From Thioclava sediminum (GTDB lineage: Bacteria > Pseudomonadota > Alphaproteobacteria > Rhodobacterales > Rhodobacteraceae), in assembly GCF_002020355.1 (NCBI RefSeq), contig NZ_MPZV01000004.1, positions 186,001 through 250,000 of the forward strand: DNA of 64,000 bases. The letters run 5' to 3'. The translations under genes and the position numbers were made by a program. The notes below the pieces were generated by a model. That model was not told the origin of the DNA. It did no database searches and saw only the letters and a list, made by a program, of their open reading frames with translations. Each line of letters opens with the position of its first letter. Position 1 is the first letter of the stretch. Of the stretch, positions 58,672 through 64,000 are shown piece after piece.

Positions 58672-59892
58672 CTAGCGGGTGAAAAGGGCCGCAAGCTCCA
58701 CATGAGCGGAAAACCGGAACTGATCCACCACCAGAAGCTTGTCGAGCGTGAAGCCCGCTGCAATCAGCGTCTCTGCGTCGCGCGCGAAGGTGACCGGGTT
58801 GCAGGAGACATGGACCAGCCGCTTGAGTTTTGATGCCGCGATCTCGGCGATCTGCGCCTGCGCGCCAGCCCGCGGCGGGTCGATCACCACCGCGTCGAAC
58901 TTCGCCAGCTCGTCGGGCAGAAGCGGACGGCGGAACAGGTCGCGCGCCTCGGTGGAGACCCGGTGCAGGCCCTGCGACTGACGCCAGCCCTGATCGAGCG
59001 CCTCGGTCATCGCCGCGACCCCTTCGACCGCGTGGACCTCGGCCAGTTCGGCCAGCGGCAGCGAGAAGGTGCCGCAACCTGCGAAGAGATCGGCCACCTT
59101 CTTCGCGTTGCCAATCGCCGCTTTGGCGAAGGCGGTCAGCACCGCTTCGCCATGATGGGTCGCTTGCAGAAACGCGCCCGGCGGCGGCACGACTTTCGCT
59201 TTTCCGAATTGCTGGATCGCCGGTCGCCGCCCCGCGACGACCTGTCCGTTCCAGCTGAGCCGGGCGAGATCGTGGCTGCGCGCCAGAGCCGACAAAGCCT
59301 CGAATTGGGCCGTATCAGGGTCTTTTCCGCCCTGTGCCGCGAGTTCCAGCCCGGCCTCCGACAGGGTCAGGGTGAAGGCGATTTCGCCTTTGCGCGAGCC
59401 TGCAATCGCGGTCGCCTCGTGCAGCATCGGGATCGCGGCCAGCAGCTCGGGCCGCAGGATCAGGCAGTTCGGTATCTCGACGACCGTGTCCGAGGCGCGT
59501 GCGTGAAACCCGACCAAGGTGCCCTTCTTCGTGCGCCGTCCCGAAAGCGTCGCCCGCCGGCGCGAATTCAGCGGCGAGGTCGCGATTGTCATCTCCGGCT
59601 GCGCCAAATTGCGCGCGGCCAGTGCCTGACGCACCACGTCCATCTTCCACTCGGCGGTGAACGCCTCCGACGCGTGCTGCATCGAACAGGCCCCGCAGGA
59701 GCGGTAATGCGGGCAGGGCGCTTTCACGCGGTCGGGCGACGGCGTCACGATCTTCGGCTGCGCGATGCGGCCGTCGATCACCTCGCCCTCGACCACCTCA
59801 CCGGGAAGCGCCATGGCGACATGCACGGTCCCCTCGGGGCCATGGGTCACGCCGTCGGCATGCAGGGACAGTCGCTCGATTTCGTAGGTCAT
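58672..59892 (-). CDS. RNA uracil-C5-methyltransferase, TrmA/RlmD family
   Basis: SAM-dependent RNA methyltransferase (406 aa). It has an iron-sulfur-type cysteine cluster CPHYRSCGACSMQHA (about residues 60-74) plus a later cysteine. The SAM motif is VADLFAGCGTFSLPLAEL and the catalytic segment LVHVSCNPVTFARDA with the nucleophilic Cys. The N-terminal TRAM-like part is short. It is closest to the 23S rRNA m5U enzymes RlmD/RlmCD; the exact rRNA or tRNA position is not readable. Confidence 0.9.
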   Translation of the reverse strand: MTYEIERLSLHADGVTHGPEGTVHVAMALPGEVVEGEVIDGRIAQPKIVTPSPDRVKAPCPHYRSCGACSMQHASEAFTAEWKMDVVRQALAARNLAQPEMTIATSPLNSRRRATLSGRRTKKGTLVGFHARASDTVVEIPNCLILRPELLAAIPMLHEATAIAGSRKGEIAFTLTLSEAGLELAAQGGKDPDTAQFEALSALARSHDLARLSWNGQVVAGRRPAIQQFGKAKVVPPPGAFLQATHHGEAVLTAFAKAAIGNAKKVADLFAGCGTFSLPLAELAEVHAVEGVAAMTEALDQGWRQSQGLHRVSTEARDLFRRPLLPDELAKFDAVVIDPPRAGAQAQIAEIAASKLKRLVHVSCNPVTFARDAETLIAAGFTLDKLLVVDQFRFSAHVELAALFTR

Positions 59893-59931
59893 GCGCCTTC
59901 TCTAGCTGCGCGGCGCGGGTCAGAAAAGACC

Positions 59932-61758
59932 CTATTCCGCCGCATCCTCCGCGTCGTCGCAGGTCAAGAAGCCGCCGGACTGACGTGCCCAGTAGCGTGC
60001 GTAGAGCCCGTTCATCGCCAGCAACTCGTCATGGCTGCCCTGCTCGACGATCCGGCCCTCCTCCAGCACGACGATCCGGTCCATCTCGGCGATGGTGCTG
60101 AGGCGGTGGGCGATCGCCAGCACGGTCTTGCCTGCCATCACCCGGTGCAGCGCGCTTTGGATCTGCGCCTCCACTTCCGAGTCGAGCGCCGACGTCGCCT
60201 CGTCCAGCACAAGGATCGGCGCGTTCTTCAGAAAGGCGCGGGCAAGGGCGATCCGCTGGCGCTGACCACCCGACAGCTTCACCCCACGCTCGCCCAGCTT
60301 GGCGTCGTAGCCGCGATTGCCCTCGTGATCGGCGAGGCCGCGAATGAAGTGGTCCGCTTCGGCCTGTTGCGCGGCGGCGATCATCTCCTCCTCGGTCGCG
60401 TCGGGTTTGCCGTAGAGGATGTTCTCGCGCGCGGAGCGATTGAACATCGCGGTTTCCTGCGTGACCATCGCGATATTGCGGCGCAGGCTCTCCTGCGTGA
60501 CCTCACGAATGTTCTGCCCGTCGATCAGAATAGACCCTTTTTCGGGGTCATAGAGCCTCAGCAGCAGCGCCACGAGCGTCGATTTCCCCGCGCCCGAGGC
60601 CCCGACGATCCCGATCCGCTCGCCATCCGCGATGGTCAGATTGATATCCGCGATCCCGCCGCTGCGACGCCCATAGGCGAAATCGATATTGTCGAACTGG
60701 ATCTCACCTTCCACGTGGCGCAGCGTGCGAGCATCGGGCGCGTCGGTCAGGTCGTGCATATGCGCGAGCGTCCGCATCCCGTCCTCGGCCTCGCCGATAT
60801 GGGTCCAGACGGACATAAGCGCCTGACTGACCCAGCCCGACATCTGCGACAGTCGGATCGCGATGGCGCCCGACGTGGCGATGGCCCCCGCAGTCGCCTC
60901 GCCCTGCGACCAGAGCCAGATCGCACCGCCCACCAGCATCACCGGAACGATCCCGGCATAGGCCATCTGCACCACGCGATAGAGGCTTTGGACCATGCCG
61001 AAGGAATAGGTCTTCTGGCGGAACTTCTGCATCGCCTCCAGCGCGGCGCGATCCTCGTGCTCCGCATGGGCGAACAGTTTCACCGTCTTGATATTGGTGA
61101 CCGTGTCGACGACCTGCCCCGTCACCATCGCCCGCGCCGAAGCTCGCTCGCGCGAGCGTCCGCGGATATGGGGCAGGAAAAGGCGGATGATCAGGTAGAG
61201 TCCGAAGGTCCAGAACACGAGACCCACGGCTCCCCAACGGTCGATCTGCGCCAGAACGATCAGCGAGCCGACGATCGACGCCAGTGCGAAGAGCCCGGTA
61301 TTGATGATCTCGGTGACGGTATCGGTGACGGCGCGCGCGGTCTGCATCTGCTTCTGCGCAATGCGCCCGGCGAAGTCGTTGTCGAAGAAGGTGACCGATT
61401 GGCCCATCGTCCAGCGGTGCAGGCGCGACAGCACCAAGGGCATCACATTGGGGCTGATCAGCAGGTTGTTGGTGGCGGAGCTGATGCCGAAGGTCAGGGG
61501 ACGGATCAGCAGGAAGAACGCGACGAACAGAACTAGAAGCCCGACATTGGCCCCGATCACCGCGGCGCGTTCGCTGTTGAGCGCCGCGTCGATCACCTGA
61601 CCCAGAAGCCAGGCGGAGACCACCTCCATCACGCCGGCGATGGTCGTGCCCAAGCTGGCCACGGCAATCGCGCCCCAGCTGCCCTTGAGGCACCAGCGGA
61701 AGAAAGCGCCAAGCTGGCGCGGCGGGGCGCCTTCGGCGGGGGAGAAGGGGTCGAACAT
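59932..61758 (-). CDS. ABC transporter, fused permease/ATP-binding (exporter type)
   Basis: Type IV exporter half-transporter (608 aa). Six transmembrane helices (about residues 25-320) are followed by the nucleotide-binding domain: Walker A GASGAGKST, signature LSGGQRQRIALARAF, Walker B ILVLDEATSALD and switch His in AIAHRLSTI. It forms a homodimer or heterodimer of the MsbA/multidrug/lipid class. No partner is adjacent. Substrate unknown. Confidence 0.93.
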   Translation of the reverse strand: MFDPFSPAEGAPPRQLGAFFRWCLKGSWGAIAVASLGTTIAGVMEVVSAWLLGQVIDAALNSERAAVIGANVGLLVLFVAFFLLIRPLTFGISSATNNLLISPNVMPLVLSRLHRWTMGQSVTFFDNDFAGRIAQKQMQTARAVTDTVTEIINTGLFALASIVGSLIVLAQIDRWGAVGLVFWTFGLYLIIRLFLPHIRGRSRERASARAMVTGQVVDTVTNIKTVKLFAHAEHEDRAALEAMQKFRQKTYSFGMVQSLYRVVQMAYAGIVPVMLVGGAIWLWSQGEATAGAIATSGAIAIRLSQMSGWVSQALMSVWTHIGEAEDGMRTLAHMHDLTDAPDARTLRHVEGEIQFDNIDFAYGRRSGGIADINLTIADGERIGIVGASGAGKSTLVALLLRLYDPEKGSILIDGQNIREVTQESLRRNIAMVTQETAMFNRSARENILYGKPDATEEEMIAAAQQAEADHFIRGLADHEGNRGYDAKLGERGVKLSGGQRQRIALARAFLKNAPILVLDEATSALDSEVEAQIQSALHRVMAGKTVLAIAHRLSTIAEMDRIVVLEEGRIVEQGSHDELLAMNGLYARYWARQSGGFLTCDDAEDAAE

Positions 61759-61801
61759 GAGTCTCTCTTTCCCCTCCCGATATAGGCGATTGCGGCGCGG
61801 A

Positions 61802-62941
61802 TCAAAGCGCGGCGAGCAGATCCTCGCGCGTCAGCGTGAAACCGGAGGCGATCCAGCGCGCTTCGAGCGCCTTCAGCGTATCTCCCAAAGCCTTGCCCTC
61901 ATAGCGGGGCATCAGGTCGCGCGCTTGTACCGGAAATTGCTGTTTTGCGCCGAAATAGACCCTGTTTTGCCAGCCTTCCGGCATTTCCTGCCCCATCAGC
62001 GCATGCCGCAGAAGAAGCGCATCTGCCCCGGTTTCGGCCCCGAGCCGATAGCCAAGGACCGCCGCGTCATCACCGTCGGACAGCGAGGCGCTAAGGGCCT
62101 CGAGCTGCCTTGTGTCCTTCTTCGACAGGCGCAGCCGCTCGGCGACCCCTTCGCCGCCAATCGCCGCCAGCCTGCGGATCGGATCGGCGGGGCGATCTTC
62201 GAGATGGACGAGTGGCCCGAGCGCGGTCGCATCCGCGCCGGGCAGCACGGCCGTGAGAACCCCGCATTGCGCCATCGCCGCCACCGCGTGCACGGGATCG
62301 GGCGCGGCCAGCAATTTGCGCATCTCGCCGCCAAGCCGTTCGCGCGAAAGCGTCTCTATTCCGGCGATATTCTCGGCGCAGGCGGCCAGCCCGTCGGGAT
62401 CGAGATCGTGCCCGTACCACGCGGTAAAGCGGAAGAAGCGCAGGATGCGCAGGTAGTCCTCGCGGATACGTTCCTCCGCCTCGCCGACGAAGCGCACATG
62501 ATGCGCCGCCAGATCCTCCAGCCCCGTGCCCAGCGGGTCGAGAATCGTGCCGTCCGAGCGGGCATAGAGCGCGTTCATCGTGAAATCGCGCCGCGCCGCG
62601 TCCTCTGCGATGTCGTCGGAAAACGCGACCGTGGCGTGCCGCCCATGCGTCTCCACATCGCGGCGGAAGGTGGTGACCTCATGCGGATGACCCTCCGCAA
62701 CGACCGTGACCGTGCCATGATCGACGCCGGTCGGCACCGGTTTCAGCCCGGCCGCCTTCGCAAGTTCGATCACCCGCTCGGGGCGCGCATCGCTGGCGAT
62801 GTCGATATCGTTGACCGGCGCGCCGAGGGCGCTGTTGCGCACGCAGCCGCCCACCAGAAGCGCCTGATGCCCGCCCTCTTCGAGCATCTTCAGCACGCGT
62901 TGGGTCGGCTCTGCCTCGATCCAGTCTCCGGTCAGTCTCAT
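61802..62941 (-). CDS. CCA tRNA nucleotidyltransferase family protein
   Basis: Class II nucleotidyltransferase (379 aa). The head has LLVGGCVRNSALGAPVNDIDIAS (G-G-x-V-R and DxD), GTVTVV, and RRDFTMNALYA. The RNA-binding neck contains RILRFFRFTAWYG. It adds CCA to tRNA 3' ends; poly(A) polymerase activity is an alternative in this family, but tRNA processing is usual in alphaproteobacteria with one copy. The start overlaps the NUDIX gene stop by four bases. Confidence 0.93.
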   Translation of the reverse strand: MRLTGDWIEAEPTQRVLKMLEEGGHQALLVGGCVRNSALGAPVNDIDIASDARPERVIELAKAAGLKPVPTGVDHGTVTVVAEGHPHEVTTFRRDVETHGRHATVAFSDDIAEDAARRDFTMNALYARSDGTILDPLGTGLEDLAAHHVRFVGEAEERIREDYLRILRFFRFTAWYGHDLDPDGLAACAENIAGIETLSRERLGGEMRKLLAAPDPVHAVAAMAQCGVLTAVLPGADATALGPLVHLEDRPADPIRRLAAIGGEGVAERLRLSKKDTRQLEALSASLSDGDDAAVLGYRLGAETGADALLLRHALMGQEMPEGWQNRVYFGAKQQFPVQARDLMPRYEGKALGDTLKALEARWIASGFTLTREDLLAAL

Positions 62942-63531
62942 TCCGCCATCCGGTCCGCCAATGAGCGCAATATACGCGCGGTGGCGCCCCAGATGTAATA
63001 GGGCCCGTAAGGCGCCACGAAATAGCTGCGCCGCGAGCCGCGCCAGCGGCGCGATTCGACCCGGAAATTTTCGCGCGTGATATGCGAGAGCGGCACGGTG
63101 AACGCCTCGGCCACCTCGCCCGCTTCGGGGATCACCTCGAAGGGCGTGTGGATGCGCGCCAGCACCGGCGTTACCAGAAAGGACGTCACGGTCTCATGCG
63201 GATCGAGCGTGCCCAGCACCTCGACATGGGCATGGGGCAGGCCGATCTCTTCCTGCGCCTCGCGCAACGCCGCGCCGACCGGACCTTCGTCATCGGGATC
63301 GACCTTGCCGCCGGGAAAGGCGATCTGGCCGGGGTGATGACGAAGATGCGAGCTGCGCTTCGTCAGATGCAGGCGCGGCTCCGGCCCGAAGGTGTCGAAG
63401 GCGACGAGAACGCCCGCGGGCCGCAGCTTGCGGCCTTCGGGCAGGATCACTTCCGGGTTCAGATCGTAATCCGAAGAGGGCCGCCCCGGTCGCGCCAAGG
63501 CGTCGAGAACCGGGGCGAGCGGATCACTCAT
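62938..63531 (-). CDS. NUDIX CoA pyrophosphatase (NudL-like)
   Basis: NUDIX hydrolase (197 aa). The Nudix box GKVDPDDEGPVGAALREAQEEIGL is at about residues 74-97 with the conserved REx2EE core (REAQEEIG). The upstream segment LTKRSSHLRHHPGQIAFPGG is the signature of the CoA/acyl-CoA pyrophosphatase subgroup. It overlaps the Hsp33 gene by eight bases and the tRNA nucleotidyltransferase gene by four, forming an operon. Confidence 0.93.
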   Translation of the reverse strand: MSDPLAPVLDALARPGRPSSDYDLNPEVILPEGRKLRPAGVLVAFDTFGPEPRLHLTKRSSHLRHHPGQIAFPGGKVDPDDEGPVGAALREAQEEIGLPHAHVEVLGTLDPHETVTSFLVTPVLARIHTPFEVIPEAGEVAEAFTVPLSHITRENFRVESRRWRGSRRSYFVAPYGPYYIWGATARILRSLADRMAE

Positions 63532-64000
63532 TCGATCCCTCGTCTCCCGCTTCGCGCAGCGACCCGTCGGGGTTCTTCTGCGCCTCGAAGCCGAGCGTCA
63601 GCGGATCGAAAATGTAATGCGCGCCGCAGAACTGGCAGTCCGCGGTGACCGTGCCCTCGTCCGTCGTCATATGCGCGATGTCGCGCGCCGAGTAGATCGA
63701 GAGCGACTGACGCACGCGATCGGCAGAACAGGTGCAGCCGAACTCCACCCGCTGCGGATCGAAGACGCGCGGCCGCTCTTCGTGGAACAGGCGCACCAGC
63801 AGCTCGGTCGGCTGCACGGTTGGGCCGATCAGCTCCATATCCTCGACCGTGTCGAGCAGGATATTGGCACGCGCCCAGTTCTCGCCTTCCTCGCCGTCGA
63901 GAATGTCATCGGCGGTCAGCAGCCCCTGATCGCCCGAGCCTTCCTGGGCGGCGAAGGGCGAGGCCGGCGGCATATGCTGCAGCATCACACCGCCTGCGCG
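63524..64000 (-). CDS. hslO: Hsp33 family redox chaperone HslO, partial (N-terminus beyond window)
   Basis: C-terminal 158 codons or so of Hsp33; the gene runs off the right edge. The redox zinc site is complete: CTC in EFGCTCSADRVRQSL and CQFC in VTADCQFCGAHYIFDP. In oxidised cells these cysteines release zinc and activate holdase activity. The visible part has normal spacing to the C-terminus. It is the first gene in this stretch of the NUDIX-tRNA nucleotidyltransferase operon. Confidence 0.92.
   Translation of the reverse strand, partial: RAGGVMLQHMPPASPFAAQEGSGDQGLLTADDILDGEEGENWARANILLDTVEDMELIGPTVQPTELLVRLFHEERPRVFDPQRVEFGCTCSADRVRQSLSIYSARDIAHMTTDEGTVTADCQFCGAHYIFDPLTLGFEAQKNPDGSLREAGDEGSNE

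Noticed and set aside
58963-61536. Long plus-strand open frame opposite the RNA methyltransferase and ABC exporter genes
   Set aside because: It spans two genes with strong motifs on the other strand. High GC with few antisense stops creates such frames; its translation is His/Arg-rich with no domain.

Overview
The window is about 65% GC and reads as chromosomal DNA of an alphaproteobacterium of the order Rhodobacterales (Rhodobacteraceae/Paracoccaceae type). Evidence: a CcrM-type GANTC methylase with GANTC sites in its leader, the gene order kdsD-lptC-lptA-lptB-hpf-ptsN without rpoN, carboxynorspermidine-pathway genes, TRAP and ABC uptake systems, and many ATGA start/stop overlaps. The genus cannot be fixed from sequence alone.

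Layout. (1) 1-11698: a left-to-right sugar catabolic operon. It holds two MalF/MalG-type permeases and their ATPase (the binding protein is probably just outside the window), two GMC flavo-oxidoreductases, a Dabb-domain protein, a LacI regulator, a Gfo/Idh/MocA dehydrogenase, a fumarate-reductase-like flavoprotein and a 2-keto-3-deoxygluconate-kinase-like sugar kinase. (2) 11699-12479: a gene-poor gap with a decayed tyrosine recombinase and nested palindromes. (3) 12480-25362: an amine or amino-alcohol module. It holds an RpiR regulator, an N-formylglutamate-amidohydrolase-like enzyme, a complete TRAP importer, a glutamine-synthetase-like ligase, an aldehyde dehydrogenase, an iron-dependent alcohol dehydrogenase and a complete four-gene ABC importer. 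The enzyme set fits a gamma-glutamylation route for a hydroxylated amine, and a 15-base motif is shared by the rpiR and ABC promoters. (4) 25472-31838: a membrane-anchored unknown protein, a DedA protein, RNase D, the Kdo/LPS transport operon kdsD-lptCAB, hibernation factor and PtsN. (5) 31906-41911: surface glycan genes. They comprise a two-part sulfotransferase, a Core-2/I-branching-like glycosyltransferase, two paralogous glycosyltransferases, galE, galU, kdsB, cysQ and an ABC-2 polysaccharide export permease. (6) 41945-46849: a LacI regulator with its own operators, tRNA-Arg(CCU), the carboxynorspermidine dehydrogenase/decarboxylase pair, a membrane-bound winged-helix protein and a small exported protein. 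(7) 47019-64000: mostly housekeeping genes. They include rnhB, ccrM, a MarR regulator, a nitrilase-family amidase, glutaredoxin, ComF, a methyltransferase, otsA/otsB, hemH, two L,D-transpeptidases around a CAP-domain lipoprotein, an RNA uracil methyltransferase, an ABC exporter, a CCA-adding-family enzyme, a NUDIX CoA pyrophosphatase and the C-terminal part of Hsp33.

The strongest candidate for a little-described system is region 3. A gamma-glutamyl ligase, an alcohol dehydrogenase, an aldehyde dehydrogenase and an amidohydrolase, served by two importers, would convert an amino alcohol to an amino acid while it is protected as a glutamyl amide. The sulfotransferase-containing glycan cluster and the oxidative sugar operon are secondary candidates.
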